From: Hydractinia symbiolongicarpus
Lineage: Eukaryota > Cnidaria > Hydrozoa > Anthoathecata > Hydractiniidae
Direction: 5' to 3'
Length of the DNA: 64,000 nucleotides
Assembly (NCBI RefSeq): GCF_029227915.1
Contig: NC_079884.1
Span: 18,166,001-18,230,000, forward strand
Shown: in pieces, positions 36,564-47,900 of the stretch
Layout of the letters: every line of letters starts with the position of its first letter
Position numbering within the stretch: the first letter of the stretch is position 1
Made by a program: the position numbers and the translations under genes
The notes under the pieces: generated by a model
What the model was told of the DNA's origin: nothing
Database searches by the model: none
The model's input: the letters and a program-made list of their open reading frames with translations, nothing else

Positions 36564-37267
36564 AACTAATTTACAAACCTTTGTTCAACCGATTTGGAGA
36601 GGTGAACGCAAAATGCCCTTTCTCGAAACGAAAAAAAACAGGTCATGGTCCTGGACGCGAGATGAAGAGGGATTGCGAGGATGATGTTGAAGGAAGCAAT
36701 GAGGCACTATGCATGTACTGTAAAAGGTCATCTATGCATTAACCAACGTGCTGGATCACTAGCCATGTGCAAGCAATGGAGTTGGTCAAATGCGTAGACA
36801 GCAAAAAAACTTATATTGATTGGCAAACTAAGTTACAAAGTGTTGTATGTAATCATTTCCTTGCAAAGATGCAGAAAAAAGACAACACACCAGGACTTAA
36901 CCCTTATGTGTGACTTATTTGTGGTCATTCTTATAAGGGAGACATTGTGACCACTGCCACTGTTTTTACATTCAGGTCATACTCACCTATATCATCCATC
37001 AAAATACGCAAGGCTAAAAGAGCATTAAGCATAGGAGAAGAAGCAGGTCAAAGTTAACATACTAGCACTTCTTAATTATTTCCACGTACCTTTTGGGCAC
37101 AGGATGGGTAGGCGGAATAAAGGGAAAAAAGTGCGCAAAGCATCAACATTGCCATTACAGCAAAACCGAAAGGAGAATGGCAGCTGAAGTTGTGTCAGTA
37201 ACAGTTGAGGGCAATATTTGTGTTCTTGTGGCCGAAATACAATCAGAGTTTCCTAATTGAGCCCTAA
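36564..37267. other. Unrecognised, possibly decayed coding sequence
   Basis: 36590-37250 shows moderately open but interrupted frames (for example YIDWQTKLQSVVCNHFLAKM) with a CMYC-type Cys pair near 36715. No family recognised. It may be residual LINE or transposon sequence. Confidence 0.3.
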
Positions 37268-37594
37268 GGGGCCTTCAAAAATTTTTTGGGGCCCTGTTAG
37301 CGGGATATTGGCGCTAAGGGAGGGAGGGGGGTTCAAGTTTGAAAAAAGAATCCGCGAACGATTGAGAAATTTCAAAAATTTGTTTGTGGCCTGAAAATTC
37401 TTCGTTCGCGAGCATAATGTGTCATGTCATCAATTCCGATAACTTTTATCTACAAAACACGCCCCTGAGCCTTCTAAGATTTATCCAAATGTATGTATTT
37501 CACGGACAGAAATCTGCTAAAAGAGGGAGGAGGGGGTCCAAATCTTAGCGGCGATATCCCGCTAACGGGAACCAAAAGTTTTTTTGAAGGCCCC
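37268..37594. mobile_element. PIF/Harbinger-like MITE, 327 bp
   Basis: TAA at 37265-37267 and 37595-37597 flank termini GGGGCCTTCAAAAA and, inverted, TTTTTGAAGGCCCC. A second inverted pair, GTTAGCGGGATAT, lies ~30 nt inside each end. A 3-bp TAA duplication with G-rich TIRs fits PIF/Harbinger. There is no coding capacity. Confidence 0.75.
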
Positions 37595-37597
37595 TAA

Positions 37598-38046
37598 TTT
37601 TGTCTCTAGGGAATTGCACTGGATTGCTTTTAAATCCAGCTTTATCAAAATTTAAGGTTACAGACTTAGCTTTACTCTTTCTCGCAGCCAAAGTTTTGTT
37701 TTAAAGGAACATTTTTTAAGCTTTTTTGTTGTAGTTGTCAGAGGGATTTTCCCCTCCTGGAGGTCAAAGTTATTGCACATGCTCCAAGGTCTGACAAATG
37801 GCTTTGTATTTTACAGGGCAGGATCAAAACCAGTCAGTAGCTATTTTATTACCTGGATTCTATTCTCGTCTTAAAGCAATAATCAAATTTTGCACATGAT
37901 AGAATATCAATGACAAATTTCCTTCCACAACTACTTAAATTAGAATATACAGTTCGAATTTCGAAGGAAAAAAAACATTCGAAATTACATAAGAAACGAA
38001 CCAACCAAATAAGGGTATTTGTTTCATTTATTTTAAACCGACTTAC
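37598..38046. other. Non-coding, possible intron
   Basis: AT-rich sequence without ORFs of note. It would be the intron following the candidate minus-strand exon at 38047-38283. Confidence 0.3.
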
Positions 38047-38283
38047 CCTTCCAAACATTCCAAGTCAGCGCATCGTCTGATTCAAATGTCTTTTCGCATG
38101 TTACGCAGAAGCAAATTGTATATTCAGCAGTGGCTTTTACTTTTACTTTTTGCTCATGAGCAATCAGAGCTCTTGCAGTATTGAAGTTTGTACAAATTTT
38201 TTTGCATAGGGTCCTACTCGCATCTTTTAACTGGCCTTCGGGCTGTTTTGAGAGGTCCCCTGCTGGTTGTGATAGTTTGTTAA
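38047..38283 (-). pseudogene. Candidate exon, unknown Cys-containing protein
   Basis: On the minus strand an open frame reads INKLSQPAGDLSKQPEG, LCKKICTNFNTARALIAHEQ, AEYTICFCVTCEKTFESDD and ALTWNVWKG, ending at the donor G|GTAAGT (38046-38041). Paired cysteines (CFC, C) and His suggest a zinc-binding fold. Upstream the frame closes, while a neighbouring frame reads KIELNKYKEVLTN, so either a frameshift or a small intron lies near 38285. No start was found. It could be a relic of a host gene or of a transposon protein. It lies 170 bp from minisatellite array B. Confidence 0.4.
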
Positions 38284-38454
38284 TACTTCCTTGTATTTAT
38301 TCAGTTCAATTTTTGTAAACTTTCATTCCCAGAAAAGATTATCTCTATCCGTATCTACATCTGTATCTGCAGCCAACGTTCCATGTGATATGTGAACCAG
38401 CCCACGCTGGGAAGAAAAAATACCCAGAATGCTTTGCGCAACCGTCAAAGATCT

Positions 38455-41400
38455 ATTACATGCATTACAGTATATTACTAAGTATTACAGTGTATTACCA
38501 AATACTACAAAATATTACAGTTAGATGTTACAAGTACTACAGTGTATTACCGAATACTACAAGGTATTACAGTGTATTACTGAATACTACAAAATATTAC
38601 AGTATATTACTAAGTACTACAGTGTATTACTGAATACTACAAAGTATTACAGTGTATTACCGAATACTACAAGGTATTACAGTATATTACTAAGTATTAC
38701 AGTGTATTACTAAATACTACAAAATATTACAGTATATTACTAAGTACTACAGTGTATTACTGAATACTACAAAGTATTACAGTGTATTACTGAATACTAC
38801 AAGGTATTACAGTGTATTACTGAATACTACAAGGTATTACAGTGTATTACTGAATACTACAAAGTATTACAGTGTATTACTGAACACTACAAGGTATTAC
38901 AGTGTATTACTAAATACTACAAGGTATTACAGTATACTACCGAATATTACAAGGTATTACAGTGTACTACAAGGTATTACAGTGTATTACCGAATACTAC
39001 AAGGTATTACAGTGTATTACTGAATACTACAAGGTATTACAGTGTATTACTGAATACTACAAAGTATTACAGTATACTACCGAATATTACAAGGTATTAC
39101 AGTGTACTACAAGGTATTACAGTGTATTACCGAATACTACAAGGTATTACAGTGTATTACTGAATACTACAAGGTATTACAGTGTATTACCGAATACTAC
39201 AAGGTATTACAGTATATTACCGAATACTACAAAGTATTACAGTGTATTACTAAATACTACAAGATATTACAGTGTATTACTGTATACTACACAATATTAC
39301 AGTATATTACTAAGTACTACAGTGTATTACTGAATACTACAAGGTATTACAGTGTATTACCGAATACTACAAGGTATTACAGTATATTACCGAATACTAC
39401 AAAGTATTACAGTATATTACTGAATACTACAAGGCATTACAGTATATTACCGAATACTACAAGGTATTACAGTGTATTACTGAATACTACAAGGTATTAC
39501 AGTGTATTACTGAATACTACAAAGTATTACAGTGTATTACTGAACACTACAAGGTATTACAGTGTATTACTAAATACTACAAGGTATTACAGTATACTAC
39601 CGAATATTACAAGGTATTACAGTGTACTACAAGGTATTACAGTGTATTACCGAATACTACAAGGTATTACAGTGTATTACTGAATACTACAAGGTATTAC
39701 AGTGTATTACTGAATACTACAAAGTATTACAGTATACTACCGAATATTACAAGGTATTACAGTGTACTACAAGGTATTACAGTGTATTACCGAATACTAC
39801 AAGGTATTACAGTGTATTACTGAATACTACAAGGTATTACAGTGTATTACCGAATACTACAAGGTATTACAGTATATTACCGAATACTACAAATTATTAC
39901 AGTGTATTACTAAATACTACAAGATATTACAGTGTATTACTGTATACTACACAATATTACAGTATATTACTAAGTACTACAGTGTATTACTGAATACTAC
40001 AAGGTATTACAGTGTATTACCGAATACTACAAGGTATTACAGTATATTACCGAATACTACAAAGTATTACAGTATATTACTGAATACTACAAGGCATTAC
40101 AGTATATTACCGAATACTACAAGGTATTACAGTGTATTACTGAATACTACAAGGTATTACAGTGTATTACTGAATACTACAAAGTATTACAGTGTATTAC
40201 TGAACACTACAAGGTATTACAGTGTATTACTAAATACTACAAGGTATTACAGTATACTACCGAATATTACAAGGTATTACAGTGTACTACAAGGTATTAC
40301 AGTGTATTACCGAATACTACAAGGTATTACAGTGTATTACTGAATACTACAAGGTATTACAGTGTATTACTGAATACTACAAAGTATTACAGTATACTAC
40401 CGAATATTACAAGGTATTACAGTGTACTACAAGGTATTACAGTGTATTACCGAATACTACAAGGTATTACAGTGTATTACTGAATACTACAAGGTATTAC
40501 AGTGTATTACCGAATACTACAAGGTATTACAGTATATTACCGAATACTACAAAGTATTACAGTGTATTACTAAATACTACAAGATATTACAGTGTATTAC
40601 TGTATACTACACAATATTACAGTATATTACTAAGTACTACAGTGTATTACTGAATACTACAAGGTATTACAGTATATTACCGAATACTACAAAGTATTAC
40701 AGTATATTACTGAATACTACAAGGCATTACAGTATATTACCGAATACTACAAGGTATTACAGTGTATTACTGAATACTACAAGGTATTACAGTGTATTAC
40801 TGAATACTACAAAGTATTACAGTGTATTACTGAACACTACAAGGTATTACAGTGTATTACTAAATACTACAAGGTATTACAGTATACTACCGAATATTAC
40901 AAGGTATTACAGTGTACTACAAGGTATTACAGTGTATTACCGAATACTACAAGGTATTACAGTGTATTACTGAATACTACAAGGTATTACAGTGTATTAC
41001 TGAATACTACAAAGTATTACAGTATACTACCGAATATTACAAGGTATTACAGTGTACTACAAGGTATTACAGTGTATTACCGAATACTACAAGGTATTAC
41101 AGTGTATTACTGAATACTACAAGGTATTACAGTGTATTACCGAATACTACAAGGTATTACAGTATATTACCGAATACTACAAAGTATAACAGTGTATTAC
41201 TAAATACTACAAGATATTACAGTGTATTACTGTATACTACACAATATTACAGTATATTACTAAGTACTACAGTGTATTACTGAATACTACAAGGTATTAC
41301 AGTGTATTACCGAATACTACAAGGTATTACAGTATATTACCGAATACTACAAAGTATTACAGTATATTACTGAATACTACAAGGCATTACAGTATATTAC

Positions 41401-42060
41401 CGAATACTACAAGGTATTACAGTGTATTACTGAATACTACAAGGTATTACAGTGTATTACTGAATACTACAAAGTATTACAGTGTATTACTGAACACTAC
41501 AAGGTATTACAGTGTATTACTAAATACTACAAGGTATTACAGTATACTACCGAATATTACAAGGTATTACAGTGTACTACAAGGTATTACAGTGTATTAC
41601 CGAATACTACAAGGTATTACAGTGTATTACTGAATACTACAAGGTATTACAGTGTATTACTGAATACTACAAAGTATTACAGTATACTACCGAATATTAC
41701 AAGGTATTACAGTGTACTACAAGGTATTACAGTGTATTACCGAATACTACAAGGTATTACAGTGTATTACTGAATACTACAAGGTATTACAGTGTATTAC
41801 CGAATACTACAAGGTATTACAGTATATTACCGAATACTACAAAGTATTACAGTGTATTACTAAATACTACAAGATATTACAGTGTATTACTGTATACTAC
41901 ACAATATTACAGTATATTACTAAGTACTACAGTGTATTACCGAATACTACAAGGTATTACAGTATATTACCGAATACTACAAAGTATTACAGTATATTAC
42001 TGAATACTACAAGGTATTACAGTGTATTTCTGAATATACTACAAAGTAATACAGTGTAAA
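38455..42060. repeat. Minisatellite array B with 660-bp higher-order repeat
   Basis: Same ~30-bp family as array A but in inverse orientation: TATTACAGTG, TATTACTGAA, TACTACAAGG. From about 38960 it is organised in a higher-order repeat. Identical landmarks (AGTGTACTACAAGGTATTAC) recur at 38962, 39622, 40282, 40912 and 41572, spacings 660, 660, 630 and 660 bp, with nearly identical copies. The third copy has lost one 30-bp unit. Long plus-strand pseudo-ORFs are produced by the repeat and are not genes. Confidence 0.95.
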
Positions 42061-42500
42061 ATACGGGATATTACTATGTACTACACTGTATTACTGTATA
42101 TTACAAAGATATTATGCTAGGCACTAGTATGTATACTAGGCAGTATTATGTGCTAACAACATTACGACGTTGATAAATTGCTTAACGTCGTGTGTCGGAT
42201 GTCGTTGGAAGAATACGACAATGTCGGATACGACATATTCACAGACTAAATGGATCCTTCCATGAAGTGCTTCCCGTAAACACGATTGTACGATCGTAAT
42301 GTTTCTGTTCTCTTTTGTTTTTGCTTATATCATTTAAGTTGTTTCCAATATTGTTGTTAACTTTTATATTTTTTATATCATCCTTACAATGCTTATTTTT
42401 CATGCCCTTTAGTATTGTTTTGTATTGCTATTCCCTTGTGTCTAGCTAGCTAACATTATTTTGTTTTTGTTTATTTTTGTGTCTAGTTTGTGTGTGAAAA
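42061..42500. other. Array flank and LINE 5' region
   Basis: Begins with degraded array units (to ~42130), then T-rich sequence that is probably the 5' untranslated part of the LINE. No boundary or TSD could be fixed. Confidence 0.4.
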
Positions 42501-43000
42501 ATGTGCCTTGCAATCCCTTTCCCTTGTAGTGTGTGTGGAAAATCAGTGAATGACAACCATACTGCAGTATTTTGTGATCTCTGCAAATTATGGTCTCATA
42601 CCAAATGTAACAACATTACACAGCTAGTGAATATATTCTGCTCCAAGACTCACCATTTAACTGGGCCTGTCAAAAATGCCTTAGAAATGCTCTTCCCCCA
42701 GGAAATGTTTTCTCTGACGACTTTACTAACATGAGTACTACCTCTCCTCCTGACTTTTCAAATTCCAGTTCTGCAAAAAATACTAAACTAAAATCTTTTT
42801 TGTCCCGCTTGAATGATCTCAATAACTTTTACGAGACTGTACAAGAAAATATGGGTGTTGAGGGTGTCAACTGTAGGTACTATGATACAGACGAATTTAC
42901 ATCATTAAACTTGGACAACATGAAAGCTCTTTCTTTTTTTCACATGAATATAGCATCTCTGAGTCTGCATTTTGATGAGCTTAAAGCTCTCCTCCAAAAC
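42501..43000 (+). pseudogene. LINE zinc finger and start of endonuclease
   Basis: ATG 42501 opens MCLAIPFPCSVCGKSV, with CDLCKLWSHTKCNN forming a PHD/RING-like Cys/His finger. A shift near 42640-42735 separates it from a Ser-rich linker (42731 onward), which leads into the endonuclease N-terminus ALSFFHMNIASLSLHFDELK. The frame runs up to the insertion point at AAAAC (42996-43000). In this LINE group the finger is part of the same polyprotein or of a short ORF1. Confidence 0.7.
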
Positions 43001-43650
43001 TTCTAAATTTCCTTCTAAATTCTCTGACATGATCTGTATACATAATATAATTTTCCTACTGAACCTTTATTATAAAACTCTTCCTATTAGCCTCATCAAT
43101 ACTTTCGCAATCGACTTCGCCCATTCCCACCACACCCGTGCTGCTGACAAAGGCTTTTTGAATCTACCTCTTGTTCATTCAACTGCGTTTGGTAAAAAGT
43201 CTGTTAAGTTCTTTGCAATAAACTCATGGAACCGTCTTCAAAATTCCTTACCCTTTAAAATCTTGAGTAAAAATACCTCTGAGCTAAAAATTTTTTTACA
43301 TAGTCACTTTATTAACACATATAAAATCTAATTACAATTTTATTTTATTTCACCCAGTCCAAATTCCTTTTCCTGCTTGAAGGTTTGTTTTAAGCAGCTT
43401 CCAGACATTTCATGCTATTTTTGACTTTGACTCTGTGATATCCTCGTCTGAATGTTCGTCTTGTCCCTGTGTTGTCCTATGGCTTCGTCCTACCTGTTGT
43501 TCTCCCAGGTAGCTAGCACGTTATTTAAGCACATAAAGTGCTTTGTGCTAGTTATCCTTTTATTAGGTAAATGTTCAATATATTTTTCATATTATATATT
43601 TTCATTGTAAACTCCTAATAAAAAATAAATCTCTCTCTCTCTCTCTCTCT
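43001..43650 (+). mobile_element. Nested 5'-truncated LINE fragment
   Basis: Flanked by the 5-bp duplication AAAAC (42996-43000, 43651-43655). It encodes only the C-terminal end of a related LINE ORF (SLINTFAIDFAHSHHTRAAD, AFGKKSVKFFAINSWNRLQ) to the stop near 43331. A 3' UTR follows, then AATAAAAAATAAA and a (CT)n tail at 43631-43650. Removing it rejoins the host endonuclease frame (ALLQN to LEFAFDIIGITETK), which confirms the event. Severe 5' truncation is typical of target-primed reverse transcription. Confidence 0.85.
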
Positions 43651-43655
43651 AAAAC

Positions 43656-46451
43656 CTTGAATTTGCTTTCGATATCATTGGTATAACTGAAACAAAATTC
43701 CAAGATAAAATCATCCCAAGTAATGTTTCACTTTCAAATTATACAATTGAGCACACTCCATGTGATGGAGAAAAGGGGGGAGCATTACTTTATGTATCCA
43801 ACAGTCTTAATTATACCACTCGTGTTGATCTAGATAAACTTGCCTATAGGTCACTTAAAGTAGAATCTAAATTTATTGAAGTCATTCGCAAAAACCGAAA
43901 AAATGTTGTTGTAGGTTGTATCTACAGACATCCTAAAATGCCTGTTGAGATCTTCAACAATGATATTTTAATGCCTCTCCTGGAAAAAATCTCGCTTGAA
44001 AAAAAATCTCTGACACTGATGGGTGACTTCAACATCGATATTATGCAAGTAAATACTAATACTCATGCAACAAATTTCTTAGATATTATTAATTCTTTTG
44101 GACTTTTTCCTCATATCGTCCTGCCTACTAGAGTGACTGAGTCAAGTCAAACTATCATAGATAATATTTTCACTACCCTTGATGAATTGAACACTATTTC
44201 TGGTAATGTTATAACATGCATCTCTGATCACTTGCCTCAGTTCCTTATTATCAATGGAACTAATGAAAAGTCTAAGCCACAAAAACTGAAAGTGAGAGAC
44301 TGGTCTAAATTTAACGAAACCAATTTCTCAAATGAAGTCTCTGCATTAAATTGGGAAAATGTACTTTGTACAGGTGATAAAGATGTAAACACATCTTTTA
44401 ACAATTTCTTCAAAGCCATTGAGGACATTTTGGATATCCATGTTCCATATAAAACTATATTATCAAAAAAATCAAAAAATGAACCACAAAATCCTTGGAT
44501 GACCAAAGGTATTCTAAAATCCATGAAAATCCGTGACAAACTTTATAAATCTTTTATGTGTGCAAAAAACCCTATCATTAAGTCTAACATCCAAGAAAGA
44601 TATAAAAGATATCGTAATAGGATTGTATCCTTGTGTCGAACCAGTAAGAAGAATTACTATTCTGATTATTTCAAAAAAAACATCCAGAATATTGGTAACA
44701 TTTGGAAAGGTATAAGGTCCTTAATCTCTTCTAGTAGTCGCAATGAATCTAATTTAATCTCACTTAACATTAATAAATCTATAACCACAGATCCCTTAAC
44801 TGTAGCCAATACTTTCAACAACTTTTTTTCTTCTGTCGCAACAAACCTTCGCAAGAAAATTCCTCACACACCTAAAAACTTTAATCAGTTTCTAAAAAAC
44901 AGTGTACCCAATTCAATGTTCCTGTCACCCACCACTCCAGAGGAGATTTTGAAATATTTATCTACTATAAACTCTAAAAAGTCCAGTGGTCCATAAAGTA
45001 TTCCTTATAATGTTTTGAGTCTTATTAAAAATGAAATTGCTTGTCCCTTATCTAAAATTATTAATCTCTCATTTACCTTAGGTGTTTTTCCAACTCAACT
45101 TAAATTAACTAAAGTCATCCCTATTCACAAGAAAGAATCCAAACTCGACTGCACAAACTATAGACCAATCTCATTGTTATCAAATATTAACAAAATTTTT
45201 GAGAAACTGATTCATGATAGACTTTATAAGTTCCTTAACAAAAACAAGGTCCTATATTCACAACAGTTTGGCTTTAGAAAAATTTATTCCACTTCACAAA
45301 CCTTGCTTAACATGATTCAAAAAATTGCTGACAACCTAGACAAAGGTAATTATGTTTGTGGAATTTTCGTAGATCTCCAAAAAGCTTTCGATACTGTTGA
45401 CCATGAAATCTTATTGAAAAAATTGTTTCATTATGGCGTTAGAGGTAATGTCTTAAATTTATTAAAATCCTATCTTTCTGACCGTGATCAGTTTGTCTCC
45501 ATTAAAGGTATTTTCTCAAATAAGGTATTTATGAAGCATGGTGTTCCTCAAGGATCTGTACTTGGCCCACTTCTTTTCTTGCTCTATATTAATGACTTAC
45601 ACGAAGCAATAAAATTTTCCCTAGTTCATCACTTTGCTGACGATACAAACTTGCTGCATTTTAATCCCTCATTGAAATCCCTCGTCAAAAAAGTCAATCT
45701 TGGCTCAGTGCTAACAAAATATCTCTTAATGCTAGTAAAACGGAATATATACTCTTTAGACATCCCTCTAAACCCTTTAACTGTGAAGTTAAGCTTTCTA
45801 TTGGTGGTTTTTCCTAGTGAAACTATAAAATATCTTGGTGTACTGCTTGATTCTAACCTAGGATGGAAGTCCCAGATTAATTCAGTTGCAACCAAATTGA
45901 AAAAGGTTAATGGAATCATTGCAAAAATAAGACATTATGTGCCAATGGATGTTCTTCTGTCAGTTTATAATGCTCTTTTCCACTCAAATCTAAATTATTG
46001 CACCCAAGTCTGGGGTCAGTCCATAAGTTTACAAGTGAACCGAATCACTGTCCTTCAAAATTGTGCTTTACGTCTTATGAATTTTGCCAACCATAGAACA
46101 AATGCAAACCAATATTATAAAGATTTAGGCATCCTTAAATTCACAGATACTGTGAAACTGCAAAATGTATTATTTATTTATAAATTATTTCACAACAATC
46201 TACCTGTTCCTCTGATTGGTACCTTTTCAATTGACTTCTCTCACTCTCATAATACTCGTGCTAACAGCCTAGGCCTTATAAATTTGCGTGCTGTTCGTAC
46301 TTCTGCATTTGGTTTGAAATCCATTAGGCATCAATGTGTCCTATCATGGTCTAGTTGTCAGAATACCTTACCTGAAATAAGACTTTTAGATCTCCCTTTG
46401 CATAGACTTAAATCTCTAATAAAGCATACATTGTTGTCTAATTATGTTTAA
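43656..46451 (+). pseudogene. LINE endonuclease-reverse transcriptase
   Basis: Endonuclease motifs: DIIGITETKF, GGALLYVSN, VVVGCIYRHP, LMGDFNIDIM and ISDHLPQFLI. The RT domain follows: VIPIHKKESK, NYRPISLLSNINKI, QFGFR, catalytic FVDLQKAFDTVDHEIL, GVPQGSVLGPLLFLLYINDL and FADDTNLL. The C-terminal tail reads HHNTRA-like SHNTRANSLGLINL. An in-frame TAA at 44994-44996 splits it (KKSSGP stop). Between about 45690 and 45815 the sequence reads better in a neighbouring frame (ANKISLNASKTEYILFRHP), a pair of compensating one-base shifts. All RT catalytic residues remain. Confidence 0.88.
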
Positions 46452-46716
46452 TTTATATATACCTAAAATTACTATTGTTCACAATCACTTTCACACCACT
46501 TTTTTCTTGGGATTTGCAATTGCAATATTTTTCACATTTTTTCGCTTGTCTGTCTTGTTTTGTAGTGTTGTCTGTGTAAGTTGTGTGTTTTGTATTGTCC
46601 ACGGTGGCTGTCATACTTCGAGCTCTGCTAACTTTGGCAGTTTCCGGGGTTTACTAGGGCAAAATTTTTAATTAATAATGTATATTTATCTCCTAGTAAA
46701 CTGAAATATATGTTTA

Positions 46717-46754
46717 TTTCATTCATTCATTCATTCATTCATTCATTCATTCAT
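46717..46754. repeat. (ATTC)n LINE 3' tail
   Basis: Nine or so ATTC repeats at the exact junction between LINE 3' UTR and BEL/Pao coding sequence, marking the LINE insertion point. Confidence 0.85.
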
Positions 46755-47752
46755 AACGAAGATCAAAGCGCAATGTTTCCGGTACATGTTGCACTATTTA
46801 CCTGCGCTGTTACTCGTGCAGTCCATCTGGATGTAGTACCCGATCAGTCAGCCTCGTCGTTTATACGAACTTTAAAACGATTTATAGCCAGGCGCGGCAT
46901 ACCTACGTTAATGATTCCCGACAACGCAACGTACTTTAAAAACGAAGAACTTAGGTTAAGTGAAGAGTTATCGAAATTAAACGTAAAATGGAAATATATA
47001 GTTAAAGCAGCCCCATGGTGGGGCGGATTTTGGGAACGTTTGGTTCAATCTGTTAAAAGGTCATTAACAAAGGCCTTGTTTCGAAGTAGTATATCTTATG
47101 AAGAACTTCAAACGGTGCTATGCGAAGTTGAAAGCCTTCTTAACTGTAGACCTTTAACATACGTCTATAACGATGACATCGAAGAGGTGCTCACTCCATC
47201 ACATTTAATGCATGGTCGCAACATATGTAGGCCTTGCGTTCAGTCTGGAGATGCGGACGAACTTGATAGCAAGGCAAAACTTTTAAAACGAGTGATGTAC
47301 ATAAAGGCCGTAAAGGAGCATTTTTGGAATCGATTCAGTAACGAATACATAACCAATCTGAGAGAGTTTCACGCACAAGGACCAAGTCACAGTCGTTCTG
47401 TTGAGCTTGGAGAAATATAGTCATTATTCATTCTGATAAGAAGCGCATCAATTGGCGTATGGGAAAGGTGACGTACTTTATTACGAGCAGGGACAATAAC
47501 GTCCGTGCAGCTATAGTTAAAGTGTTTACGCCGTATACCAAAGTCATTAACTATATGAAGCGACCAATTGAAAAATTGTATCCCTTAGAGGTAAAGAGCG
47601 TTGAATCTGTGAGTTACGAGGAGAAACAAGAAAGTATGAAAATTATGGACAGCGATATGACAGTTATAGCCGATGACACTGCAACGGAACGCCCCAGAAG
47701 GATTGCAGCAGACAATAGCATTCTTATACGACGTATTCTGGGGCAAACCTGA
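46755..47752 (+). pseudogene. BEL/Pao integrase C-terminal fragment
   Basis: Starts abruptly after the LINE tail with EDQSAMFPVHVALFTC and CAVTRAVHLDVV (integrase Asp region), SFIRTLKRFIARRGIP, IPDNATYFKN (second Asp), YIVKAAPWWGGFWERLV (third acidic residue), and LNCRPLTYV, LTPSHLMHGR. After a one-base shift near 47410-47455 the DUF5641-like C-terminus follows: WRMGKVTYFITSRDNNVRAA and KRPIEKLYPLE. The final stop is TGA near 47750. Everything 5' (gag, protease, RT, first part of integrase) is missing to the left of the LINE. Confidence 0.85.
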
Positions 47753-47813
47753 CATTGTATATACTCTTTAGTTTTTATGTATCTTAACGTAGTATTTGTT
47801 GAACACTTTTGTT

Positions 47814-47900
47814 CAAGGGGGGAGTGTGTCAGATCTTTCTGGTGGAGAGCCTACCTCACTTTGGATATATGTGTGTGTAGTGAACTAGGTAAAAGTTGAA
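47814..47900 (+). repeat. BEL/Pao polypurine tract and 3' LTR start
   Basis: CAAGGGGGGAGTG (47814-47826) is a polypurine tract followed by TGTCAGATCTTTCTGGTGG, the expected TG start of a 3' LTR, ~60 bp after the integrase stop. The LTR end was not identified; it may lie anywhere up to ~48660. Confidence 0.6.

Larger units (their letters stand above)
42501..46754 (+). mobile_element. CR1/L2-like LINE, near full length
   Basis: Order: PHD-like zinc finger, APE-type endonuclease, reverse transcriptase, C-terminal domain, short 3' UTR, and a terminal (ATTC)n microsatellite tail at about 46717-46754. Microsatellite tails in place of poly(A) are usual in CR1/L2-group LINEs. It is interrupted by another LINE fragment at 43001-43650 and by one in-frame stop. 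Confidence 0.85.

Noticed and set aside
38962-42059. Overlapping 115-193-codon ORFs in array B
   Set aside because: Same cause as in array A; several frames are open at once and repeat every 660 bp with the higher-order unit.
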